A DNA stretch of 7,666 bases from DATDCV01 sp036524155 (GTDB taxonomy: Bacteria; Verrucomicrobiota; Verrucomicrobiia; Limisphaerales; UBA8199): the NCBI GenBank assembly GCA_036524155.1, contig DATDCV010000184.1, positions 1 to 7,666 of the forward strand. Direction: 5' to 3'. The notes under the pieces are model-generated. The model was not told the DNA's origin, ran no database searches, and worked only from the letters and a program-made list of their open reading frames with translations. The position numbers and the translations under genes are program-made. This document shows, one piece after another, positions 1 through 5,314 of the stretch (the stretch's first letter is position 1; each line of letters opens with the position of its first letter).

Positions 1-75
1 GTTCCTCCCGCCCAAATGAAAGCGATTAAACATGAAGTCCAACGGATCAAATCCGCGTTCGGCGCAAGAGATTGA
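1..75 (+). CDS. 3' end of a probable RelE/HigB-type toxin (partial)
   Basis: The first reading frame is open from the window edge to a TGA at 73-75 and encodes 24 residues, beginning VPPAQMKAIKHEVQRIKSAF. This resembles the C-terminal helix of RelE/HigB-family mRNA-interferase toxins, which often ends in a basic helix after a 'Lt.aq.k.l' segment. The main support is context: a HigA/NadS-like antitoxin starts inside this frame at 32, and toxin-first order is normal for HigBA-like pairs. The body of the toxin lies outside the window, so no catalytic residue can be checked. It could instead be an open frame without meaning. Confidence 0.4.
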   Translation, partial: VPPAQMKAIKHEVQRIKSAFGARD

Positions 76-379
76 GTTCGACCCGGGGTTGCTGCTGCAG
101 AGTCTGCGGGGGCACGCCGAGCATCTCGAGGGGAAAAAGAAACTCACGATGCGGGTGAGCAAGGTGTGTCTGTCCGCGCCGGTGAACGGTATTAAGCCGA
201 AGGAGATTGCCGGTATTCGGCAGAAACTGAACGTGAGTCAGCCGGTATTCGCAGCCTTGTTGAATGTGCCGCTCGCCACCGCCCGCAGTTGGGAGCAGGG
301 CAAGCGCAAACCATCGGGGGCCGCCCTTCGGTTGCTCGACCTGGCGCGCCAGCGACCGCAAATTCTCCTGGCCGCGTGA
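32..379 (+). CDS. HigA/NadS-type XRE-family antitoxin
   Basis: A 115-residue protein with a C-terminal helix-turn-helix at about residues 58-104. The segment from IRQKLNVSQ through the SWEQGKRKPSG signature to ALRLL is typical of NadS/HigA-2 antitoxins, which bind their own promoter and neutralise a RelE/HigB-type toxin. Residues 15-50 (FDPGLLL..., then the basic EGKKKLTMRVSK) match the flexible N-terminal part seen in this family. The ATG at 32 has a weak AAAG about 8 bases upstream and lies inside the probable toxin tail, which suggests translational coupling with a 44-base overlap. Later starts (for example the ATG encoding Met40) would lose the conserved N-terminal part. Autorepression is known for the family but no operator is visible here. 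Family assignment is fairly safe; the exact partner is not seen. Confidence 0.8.
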   Translation: MKSNGSNPRSAQEIEFDPGLLLQSLRGHAEHLEGKKKLTMRVSKVCLSAPVNGIKPKEIAGIRQKLNVSQPVFAALLNVPLATARSWEQGKRKPSGAALRLLDLARQRPQILLAA

Positions 380-425
380 GAGCCAACAACTGCTGGGTGC
401 CTATGGCTGTGCGCCGTGGGGCGAG

Positions 426-683
426 ATGACCGTCGAGACAGGACTGGTGTCGCCGCTGTGCGCAGGGGCCGGGGACGAGTTGCGCCTGGTGCATTTGTTC
501 GAACCGCGGGCGGTCGCGCTCAACGGTCTGCAAGCGGGGGATCCCTACCGGCTCGAGTGGTTCAACCCGGTGACTGGCGTTCGCCAGCCCGGATCCGAAT
601 TCATCGCGGACACCCGAGGAAACGCGGTAGTCACGCCGCCTGAGGATGAGCCCTGCGACCGGGCAGCGATCATCGAAAAGTAG
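426..683 (+). pseudogene. remnant of a collagen-binding-like domain (C-terminus of a DUF4038-type glycoside hydrolase)
   Basis: An 86-residue frame from ATG 426 to TAG 681-683. The order 'DELRLVHLFEPRAVALNGL', 'YRLEWFNPVTG', then 'VVTPPEDEPCDRAAIIEK' follows the layout of the putative collagen-binding domain (PF12904-like) that closes DUF4038/apiosidase-like glycoside hydrolases: strand with a propensity score-like 'Y.P.G..V.vdL', the W(F/Y)(N/D)P.TG turn, and a final TPP...DW.L.L strand. The catalytic barrel that should precede it is absent; upstream sequence is the antitoxin gene in another frame. A purine-rich GGGGCGAG sits just before the ATG, so expression as a small peptide cannot be excluded, but a truncated remnant is the simpler reading. 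The domain call comes from pattern memory and is moderate. Confidence 0.4.
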
Positions 684-875
684 CTCAAGCGCGGAGCTCG
701 GGGGAGAGCTGGCAGAGGCCGGAGCGCGGAAAGCGGAGACCTGTTAACGCCACGAGTTGTGAAAGTGAAGAACACCGGCATGTGCAAACCAGTCGGTCAA
801 GATGCGCTGCGTTGGTCTCAGACAGGCGCCGGGATGCTGGAGCGTAAGCTAGGCTCCGAAACAAGCAAAGAATGA

Positions 876-959
876 GTACGGCGGTGCTCCGAACTGGCCG
901 ACGGCCTTCCCGGAATGCTCGTGGACCAGTTCGGTCCTCTGATCGTGGACTACTCCGGG
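876..959 (+). pseudogene. short fragment resembling RlmI-type 23S rRNA methyltransferase
   Basis: The frame following the TGA at 873-875 reads VRRCSELADGLPGMLVDQFG followed by PLIVDYSG. The part from LADGLPG to LIV matches the signature 'R(L/V)...EaDGLPGLivDrYGd.lVvq' that begins the methyltransferase part of RlmI/YccW-like class I SAM-dependent rRNA methyltransferases. Only about 25 residues match; the frame then continues into low-complexity sequence. The SAM-binding and catalytic motifs are absent, so it cannot be functional. A chance match is possible because the segment is short. Confidence 0.35.
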
Positions 960-991
960 CCGCCGGAGCGGCAGCCTCGCGCGCCGAGGCT
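953..991. repeat. two adjacent GC-rich hairpins
   Basis: The first is CTCCGG (953-958), loop GCCG, CCGGAG (963-968). The second is AGCCTCG (973-979), loop CGCGC, CGAGGCT (985-991), followed by TTGCTTCG. Both stems are perfect and only four bases separate them. The short, broken T tract makes a factor-independent terminator possible but weak. The methyltransferase-like similarity ends at the start of the first hairpin, so the pair might instead mark a rearrangement junction. Confidence 0.5.
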
Positions 992-1190
992 TTGCTTCGC
1001 GTCATGCGCTAGTACCAGCCTGGACGCACTGTGGTGTTGAAGGTCCGCGCCGTGGCTGACGGCAGCCACCGCTTGGGGCGAGGGACCACGTCAGGACGTC
1101 CAAGACCCTGCTCGTGCTGCGCAGGCCGACTGGGGACCGGTATGAGGATTTTTGTTGCGTCAGAACTAACTCGGCGCATTCTGCTGGCCC

Positions 1191-1898
1191 ATGGGCGAAA
1201 AGGTAAAGATTCTCAACGATGAAGGCACAGCAGAGTCCGCAATCTTAAACACAACCCCAGATAGGTGCCCCGTCTGCGGCAAGCACGGCCAGCCCAACTT
1301 CGTTACCGGTGTTGTCAGCAGAGTCAAGCCCCAGTGGCAGGTTTACGGGATTTTCAGGTGCCCCGTAACCAGCTGTCGGGCACTCTATCTCGCGATTTAT
1401 AGGGCTAGCGGACCGGTACACTCCCTCAGTGCGGAGCTGTTGAAAACCGCCTTGGCCAGGTACACTGAGACGAAGGAATTTCCAAAGAACATTTCGGATC
1501 TTTCCCCGGACTTTTGTGACATTTACTACCAGGCCCTGGTTGCGGAGGACAATGGATTGGACCAAGTCTGCGGGCCGGGGTACCGAAAAGCTCTGGAGTT
1601 CCTTGTTAAGGACTTTCTTATAAAGGGGAGATTTAAGGAGGATCCGACAAAGCAGGAGGAGGTTAAGAAGCTCTTCTTGGCCCCTGTTATCAAGAACTTC
1701 GTAGACGAAGAACGAATCAAGCGCTGCGCGGAACGGGCCACATGGCTTGGGAATGATCACACCCACTACCTTCGAAAGTGGGTTGGCAAGGATATCAGCG
1801 ATTTGAAATCGCTCATTTTGATCACCGTGAGCCACATCGACAGCGTGATAGAAGCAGACCGCTACCTGAGTGAGATGCCCGCACCCGCGAAAAGCTGA
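1191..1898 (+). CDS. DUF4145 (HEPN-like) protein with N-terminal zinc ribbon
   Basis: A 235-residue soluble protein. The N-terminus carries a probable zinc-binding site of four cysteines: C26-P-V-C29 and C57-P-V-T-S-C62. Residues ~105-210 show the DUF4145 pattern: SPDFCDIYYQAL.AE..GLDQVCGPGYRKALEFLVKD, a charged helix, then AERATWLGNDHTHY..KW..KD..DLK.LI. DUF4145 is a HEPN-like all-alpha domain found alone or on type I restriction HsdR subunits and often near defence genes; its biochemical role is not firmly known. The canonical HEPN R-X4-6-H motif is not obvious: the nearest arginine R182 is eight residues before H190, so catalysis is uncertain. The ATG at 1191 has no clear Shine-Dalgarno, but the frame upstream has no better start. 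A 251-base gap separates it from the next gene, so it may be its own transcription unit. Confidence 0.75.
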   Translation: MGEKVKILNDEGTAESAILNTTPDRCPVCGKHGQPNFVTGVVSRVKPQWQVYGIFRCPVTSCRALYLAIYRASGPVHSLSAELLKTALARYTETKEFPKNISDLSPDFCDIYYQALVAEDNGLDQVCGPGYRKALEFLVKDFLIKGRFKEDPTKQEEVKKLFLAPVIKNFVDEERIKRCAERATWLGNDHTHYLRKWVGKDISDLKSLILITVSHIDSVIEADRYLSEMPAPAKS

Positions 1899-2149
1899 GC
1901 ATCTCGCTAAGTTCCTCTACCCGGTGCGCCGTCATTTCTAATTTGTTCCCTGGTCGGGGCCAATATGGATCTGTCCTTGGTTAGCGCCATCGAGTGTTGC
2001 GCCTGTTGTAGTTGCCCACCTCGACCGACGGGTGCTTGCTGTGCTGGTGGGTTACAGTCACCCAAGGTGGGTCCGAAGAGTTTTAGGTGATTACTTTTTT
2101 GCTGGCGGTGCTGCTGCTTGACCGGTATTAAGGATCGCCGAGGAACAAT
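1899..2149 (+). promoter_or_regulatory. intergenic leader before the AbiU2-like gene with alternative stem pairings
   Basis: This gap holds no plausible gene. CCCACC at 2015-2020 can pair with GGTGGG at 2046-2051 or with a second GGTGGG at 2066-2071. In the second fold, GGGTG (2030-2034) can also pair with CACCC (2059-2063) inside the larger stem. A T6 tract lies at 2095-2100. The ribosome binding site GAGGA (2140-2144) stands five bases before the ATG at 2150 and is the clearest one in the window. Whether the alternative stems regulate the gene is inference; no promoter could be placed with confidence. Confidence 0.3.
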
Positions 2150-2833
2150 ATGAGAGCAAAGCTGCATGGCGATTTTTCGAAATACCCGTCCGAAATTCGG
2201 GACATCTTCCGCGCATTAAAGGCTGAGGTTCTTGAAGTTCGGTCTGAGTGGCTCGTTTACCATCACCTGTTCATGGAGGACGAACAGTTCACGCAAGTGA
2301 TGTCTCGAGGCCTCGGTGGCGTGCTAGGCGCTCTGCAGAATATGTTGCAGACGAATTTGCTCCTTGCTATCGCCCGACTTGTTGACCCCGCAACGGGAAT
2401 TAAGGGTGACAAAAATCTGTCGCTTAGGAATCTATGCGAAGAAGTTCCCGCCAACACTGGCACACTGAGGAAGGACGCGACGAAGTTACTGAACAAGATT
2501 GGCGCCGCCGCTGGCAATGTGAAGTTCCACCGCCATAAGAGCATTGCACACTACGATCTGGAGATAAGCCTGGAGGCAAAACAGCTTCCGTCAGTTACAT
2601 TCAGAGAGATAAGGCGAATTTTGGAACAGATCGAGGCCTTCCTTAATCTGTTCGAACGGCATTTTGAAAACTCAGAGACGCTGTTCACCGAATTGCCGGC
2701 AAGGGAAATCACCGGGAGATGCGAGGCAACAGTGCTGAAGGCTTTAGCGTATGACCGTTTGGAGGCCGACGGCACAATTAGCAAGGGTGAGTGGAAAAGA
2801 AGGGTAAACGGACCCCTGACCACGGAAGCATAA
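2150..2833 (+). CDS. AbiU2-type HEPN protein (putative RNase toxin)
   Basis: A 227-residue, predicted all-alpha soluble protein resembling the HEPN_AbiU2 family, named after lactococcal abortive-infection protein AbiU2. Recognisable elements are an early helix with WLVYHHLF (34-41), 'LLLAIARLVDP' (70-80) followed by 'NLSLRNL' (89-95), and the HEPN signature RHKSIAHYD at 128-136, giving R128-X5-H134. In HEPN proteins this Arg/His pair forms the metal-independent RNase centre of a dimer, so the active site looks intact. The start at 2150 is supported by GAGGA five bases upstream. The next gene begins within 25 bases of the stop, implying co-transcription. GC is low for the window (a sampled line at 2581-2640 is 45%), consistent with recent acquisition. 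The family call is fairly confident; a phage-defence role is inferred from the family. Confidence 0.7.
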   Translation: MRAKLHGDFSKYPSEIRDIFRALKAEVLEVRSEWLVYHHLFMEDEQFTQVMSRGLGGVLGALQNMLQTNLLLAIARLVDPATGIKGDKNLSLRNLCEEVPANTGTLRKDATKLLNKIGAAAGNVKFHRHKSIAHYDLEISLEAKQLPSVTFREIRRILEQIEAFLNLFERHFENSETLFTELPAREITGRCEATVLKALAYDRLEADGTISKGEWKRRVNGPLTTEA

Positions 2834-2855
2834 GGCCGTATAACCGTTGGAAGTT

Positions 2856-3521
2856 ATGGAATCAGAACAGCCCTTTCTCAAATGCGCGTGCGATCTTTGC
2901 GGCCAACGTATTGAATACCCGGCAAGCTACGCCGGGGAAAGCACCACATGTCCGGCGTGCAACGCCGAGATTATCTTACCGGCGCTTGCAGCGGTGGCAG
3001 TTCCGCCGCTCATGCCTTCCACGTCTCCCCCTCCGCCCTTGCCAGCACAACCTCCGCCGGCGCCTATCGAGAGTGAGGACGAGGGCGTTGACGACCAAGA
3101 AGGGCACACCGAGGAGCAGGACTATTTTGACTATCTTGAGTCCGAGGACGGAAAAATAGATGAGCAGGTTGAGAGGTTGAACTTTGATTGGGCGAATAAT
3201 TACCGAGAGGTTACCCGTGATGAAGTAAAACGCGCTTGGCATCACGTAAAAAGCAAGACAGACAAAGCGCCCGAAACCACCGAATTGCTAGATGCCCTAG
3301 AAGAACTTCTAGAGGATTTTCGTTACCATTCACCAGCTCGCGCAGGCTATCAGATGTTTTATTGCATCCACTGTAGAGGCGGCATCGAATACCCATTTCC
3401 TCCTCTCCCACCTGGCAAGGGAGAAAACTATATCAAGTATGAGGACGCGATCTGGATTCCGATTGTTTGCCCGCATTGCGGAAAACAGACCGAAGTAATG
3501 GGCAAGTGGCGGGATGCGTGA
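2856..3521 (+). CDS. double zinc-ribbon protein with proline-rich/acidic linker, candidate partner of the HEPN protein
   Basis: A 221-residue protein from ATG 2856; an in-frame TTG at 2847 would add three residues. Neither start has ideal ribosome binding spacing, since GGAAG at 2849-2853 is only two bases from the ATG. Residues 10-41 form a zinc ribbon (C12-DL-C15-GQRIEYP, C32-PA-C35), related to the small ribbon protein at 4888. Residues ~44-70 are proline/alanine-rich; ~72-105 are strongly acidic (SEDEGVDDQEG, TEEQDYFDYLESEDGKIDEQ). Residues ~108-160 look helical. A second ribbon follows: C170-IH-C173 and C205-PH-C208. It lies 22 bases after the AbiU2-like gene on the same strand, so the two are probably one operon. 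No known full-length family is recognised. Binding to nucleic acid or to the HEPN protein is inference from the ribbons, acidic region and position. Confidence 0.7.
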   Translation: MESEQPFLKCACDLCGQRIEYPASYAGESTTCPACNAEIILPALAAVAVPPLMPSTSPPPPLPAQPPPAPIESEDEGVDDQEGHTEEQDYFDYLESEDGKIDEQVERLNFDWANNYREVTRDEVKRAWHHVKSKTDKAPETTELLDALEELLEDFRYHSPARAGYQMFYCIHCRGGIEYPFPPLPPGKGENYIKYEDAIWIPIVCPHCGKQTEVMGKWRDA

Positions 3522-3563
3522 CAAAGCAGTAGGTAAACCGGGGGCAAGGTTCACACTAGAAAC

Positions 3564-3621
3564 CTCTGCCGACCTCTGTGGTTCCGTCGATGTCAGAACA
3601 AAGCCTCTCCACAACTCAGTC
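3564..3621. repeat. dispersed intergenic repeat, copy 1
   Basis: Starts CTCTGCCGACCTCTGTGGTT, has nine variable bases, then TCAGAACAAAGCCTCTCC, and ends with CTCAGTC. It matches 7246-7301 in the same orientation with only a few substitutions outside the variable centre. Both copies are in non-coding DNA, 3.7 kb apart; this one begins about 40 bases after the stop of the double zinc-ribbon gene. No terminal inverted repeats or coding capacity are visible. Confidence 0.75.
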
Positions 3622-3712
3622 ATTGGCCAAAGAAGTTTTCAAATTTTCGTCATCGCGCTTGACTATGGAGCACTGGCATTATAGCCTCCTCCTACAGGTT
3701 CGAAATCTATCA

Positions 3713-3755
3713 AATCCTGGAATCCGTCGCATCCGCTGAATCCTTCAATCCGTTA
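3713..3755. repeat. short degenerate AATCC-type tandem repeat
   Basis: Four or five imperfect units of 8-10 bases built on (G)(A/C)ATCC(G/T)(T/C) occur in a row: AATCCTGG, AATCCGTCGC, ATCCGCTG, AATCCTTC, AATCCGTT. A similar motif, CCGTTGAACCACCCGTTGAA followed by TCC, lies at 7173-7194, near the second copy of the dispersed repeat. The association with both copies suggests one composite intergenic element, but the units are degenerate. Confidence 0.35.
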
Positions 3756-3898
3756 ACTCCCGGAACCTGAGTCTATCGGCCTGCTGGCTCTTCAGTCGGC
3801 AGGGATTGTGATTGTTAAAAACTGCCTTCTGCGCCTCGCTCCGCCGCGTTAAGACCGCGGTGATCCGGACGGAAGACGCCCAGCCAGGAAAGGTGTAG

Positions 3899-4048
3899 AT
3901 GCACGACGAAAAGACGATCGAGCGGTCTCCAGAAAGCCGAGGCCGAACTCGTAGGCGGCGACAGGAAGGAGCTCAGCACGTCCCAACTCCACTCGCTGGC
4001 CCGCAATCTCCGCCGCGAGATGGAACAAGCCGACGGCCCGCGCCACTG
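3899..4048 (+). pseudogene. frameshifted small ORF of unknown function
   Basis: The frame from ATG 3899 begins MHDEKTIERS and then becomes arginine/proline-rich. In the neighbouring frame the same region continues with protein-like composition: LQKAEAELVGG, DRKELSTSQLHSLARNLRR, EMEQADGPRH and a stop at 4046-4048. Joining the two with a one-base shift near 3928-3932 gives a charged, helical polypeptide of about 50 residues. I do not recognise a family. It directly precedes the DUF2075-like debris, so both may be parts of one decayed locus. A sequencing or assembly error at the shift is also possible. Confidence 0.3.
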
Positions 4049-4072
4049 AAGGGCGTTTCTATTCGGAATGAC

Positions 4073-4290
4073 CTTCGGCTGGGCGACCTCGGATCCCTAA
4101 TCCACAACGGCCAAGCGGGCATTGAAGCCTGGCTGGAGGCGGGAAGACGCCGCGCCGGAGTTCCAGGTGCAGGGGTTGGGACTCGACTTGGTGTGCGTTA
4201 CCTGGGATGCGGACCTGCGTTGCAACAGTTCGGGCTGGAGCTACCATGATTTCCACGGCCCCCGCAAGCAAAAACGGAGCACGGTTCCAA
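4073..4290 (+). pseudogene. remnant of a DUF2075 (Schlafen-group helicase/ATPase) protein
   Basis: Two matches lie next to each other in different frames. The first (about 4076-4145) reads LRLGDLGSLIHNGQAGIEAW followed by LEA, corresponding to the 'GGGQEINtGEAGl.eWlea' segment of DUF2075. The second (about 4149-4265) reads APEFQVQGLGLDLVCVTWDA, then DLRCNSSGWSYHDFHG, corresponding to the 'a.EFqvQGLElDwv.v.WgaDLr....W....f.G' segment. In intact proteins these two segments are separated by more sequence, and an N-terminal P-loop NTPase domain precedes them; both are missing. The gene is therefore dead. DUF2075/Schlafen-group ATPases often occur in defence islands, which fits the neighbouring HEPN and toxin-antitoxin genes. 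Assignment rests on two independent collinear motifs. Confidence 0.6.
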
Positions 4291-4353
4291 GGTCCGGGTT
4301 CGGTAACAATACGGCTTGACGGCCGCGCCGGACGTGTTCAACGTCGAGATCCG

Positions 4354-4866
4354 ATGAGACCCCTGCTGATTCTGTTTCTGATGGCGTGCTCTGCCACTGC
4401 TGCACTGCCGTATCACCCCTATCGAAAGGTGGGAGATCGCTACTACAATCTGCTTCCGCTCTATAGCTGGGAAAAACTCCTTCACATCCCGCGAAACAAG
4501 TTAACTCCGCAGCAAGGTGAGCAGCGTAAAAACCGACCCATGCCCGAGTGGATAGGTTACGAAATCAATAGTGAAGGGATCGCAGGCTATCGGGTCTCGC
4601 GGGTGCTGGATGACGGGGTTTTGGTCGAGAGCACTTGGACGAGCCTGCACTCGGATGTCCGATCCTCATCTCTGATTGTGCTCAAGAATTACCCAGGAGA
4701 AAAGAAGCTGGTGGACGGGCAGAGAATGGACTTTTTCGCCATGAGGGTCGGAATTTACAGACTAGGCACGAAAACCTATGAGCTTTACGATTACGGCATC
4801 CCATACGACCCGGAGCAACTCAAAAGGGCAATGCAGCAGACGAACGGCATACCGGGCACGAAATAG
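4354..4866 (+). CDS. small exported protein of unknown function
   Basis: A 170-residue protein. The frame is open further upstream (to 4207), but the ATG at 4354 is chosen because it starts a classic signal peptide: MRPLLILFLMACSATAA, a short basic start, a hydrophobic core, and an A-x-A site near residues 14-16. L9-M10-A11-C12 could alternatively act as a weak lipobox, making it a lipoprotein. The mature part is mostly polar with beta-rich stretches: EWIGYEINSEGIAGYRVSRV, then LDDGVLVEST, and LIVLKNYPGEKKLVDGQRMD followed by FFAMRVGIYRLGTKTYELYDYG. This pattern of short strands suggests a small periplasmic beta domain, but I recognise no named family. The ribosome binding site is weak (CGAGA at 4345-4349). 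The zinc-ribbon gene starts 21 bases after its stop, so the two may be co-transcribed. Confidence 0.65.
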   Translation: MRPLLILFLMACSATAALPYHPYRKVGDRYYNLLPLYSWEKLLHIPRNKLTPQQGEQRKNRPMPEWIGYEINSEGIAGYRVSRVLDDGVLVESTWTSLHSDVRSSSLIVLKNYPGEKKLVDGQRMDFFAMRVGIYRLGTKTYELYDYGIPYDPEQLKRAMQQTNGIPGTK

Positions 4867-4887
4867 AACCTTGGCGCTCGGGATCAC

Positions 4888-5133
4888 ATGGAAATCAAGT
4901 TCTCCTGTTCCTGCGGGCAAAGAGTAGCTGTCGATTCGTCGGCAGGAGGGCAGCAGTTTCCCTGCCCCTGCTGTGGCGCACCGCTCACGGTTCCCGAAGT
5001 AATCACTACAAACAGACCGTCTACGATGCAGGAATGCCACGAGGCGCCGGAGGTGCCGGCCGATATGCCTCAAGCGCTTCTGCGAATCGCCCCGCTTGTG
5101 GTCTTGCAGGCACAGACAGGGCTCAGCCCATAG
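4888..5133 (+). CDS. short zinc-ribbon protein
   Basis: An 81-residue protein whose first ~38 residues form a zinc ribbon: FSCSCGQRVAVDSSAGGQQF then PCPCCGAPLTVPE, with cysteines C7, C9, C26, C28 and C29 available. This is the same module type as the N-terminus of the protein at 2856 ('CGQRIEYP...AGESTTCPAC'). In such genomes the module is often fused to a longer, unrelated C-terminal part; here only ~40 nondescript residues follow (ITTNRPSTMQECHEAPEV...), so the gene may be a truncated member. Other frames of the following 180 bases show no continuing family. GGGA at 4879-4882 is a poor ribosome binding site. Function unknown; nucleic-acid or protein binding is inferred from the ribbon only. 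Confidence 0.6.
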   Translation: MEIKFSCSCGQRVAVDSSAGGQQFPCPCCGAPLTVPEVITTNRPSTMQECHEAPEVPADMPQALLRIAPLVVLQAQTGLSP

Positions 5134-5264
5134 AAGGGTTCAGGAGTTGCTCGGTCGGACCGGCCCGCGGAACGCCGCCCGGGGCTGTCCTGAGCTTTCC
5201 GAAGCCCATGATCCCCACTCGCTCGAGAATCAGGTCCTCTACCGGTTCACCTCAGACCCTCAGC

Positions 5265-5278
5265 CCGTCCGGAGACGG
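5265..5278 (-). terminator. small UNCG-tetraloop hairpin downstream of the permease
   Basis: On the minus strand, 37 bases past the permease stop, CCGTC-TCCG-GACGG forms a perfect 5-bp stem closed by a C-G pair around a UNCG tetraloop (UCCG), an unusually stable class. No T run follows, so it could protect the 3' end or be fortuitous rather than a factor-independent terminator. Confidence 0.3.
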
Positions 5279-5314
5279 AACACGCGATCTCGAACCCCGC
5301 CGTTGGCTTCGCAA

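Larger units (their letters stand above)
684..1190. other. 507-base stretch without an intact gene
   Basis: Frames here are short or have biased composition: the long minus-strand frame (1005-685) and the + frame at 1031-1222 show no recognisable domain and look like by-products of high GC. What can be supported is one short methyltransferase-like fragment near 876-959 and two adjacent perfect hairpins at 953-991. The rest, 684-875 and 992-1190, holds nothing I recognise. There is no convincing promoter or strong ribosome binding site in front of the gene starting at 1191. Confidence 0.5.
3522..4080. other. 559-base stretch with repeats and broken frames
   Basis: No intact gene is seen. It contains a copy of a dispersed repeat (3564-3621) and an imperfect AATCC-type repeat at 3713-3755 (units such as GAATCCGTC, GCATCCGCT, GAATCCTTC, AATCCGTT). 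It also has a small hairpin CCGCG/CGCGG at 3844-3860 and a frameshifted small ORF at 3899-4048. A TTGACT at 3659 lacks a properly spaced -10, so I do not call it a promoter. Confidence 0.5.

Noticed and set aside
192..533. 113-residue minus-strand frame across the antitoxin end
   Set aside because: It overlaps the well-supported antitoxin gene, is rich in Arg/Pro/Gln without a domain, and has the composition of a high-GC antisense frame.
685..1005. 106-residue minus-strand frame
   Set aside because: Ser/Arg/Ala-rich with no motif, and antisense to the methyltransferase-like fragment; nothing supports it as coding.
1031..1222. 63-residue plus-strand frame before the DUF4145 gene
   Set aside because: Low-complexity Gly/Arg/Cys composition, overlaps the start of the better supported gene at 1191, and no ribosome binding site.
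1245..1835. 196-residue minus-strand frame opposite the DUF4145 gene
   Set aside because: The plus strand has clear DUF4145 motifs over the same range; the opposite frame has none.
3540..3623. Protein-like similarity between the minus-strand frames over the two dispersed repeats (TELWRGFVL / TELRRGFVL)
   Set aside because: It follows from the nucleotide repeat itself; the frames are short, differ outside the repeat and have no start or ribosome binding support.
3659..3690. Promoter (TTGACT ... TATAGC)
   Set aside because: Spacing is 15 bases and there is no intact gene immediately downstream.
4207..4353. Longer start for the exported protein
   Set aside because: It would add 49 residues overlapping the DUF2075 remnant and bury the signal peptide that begins exactly at the ATG at 4354.
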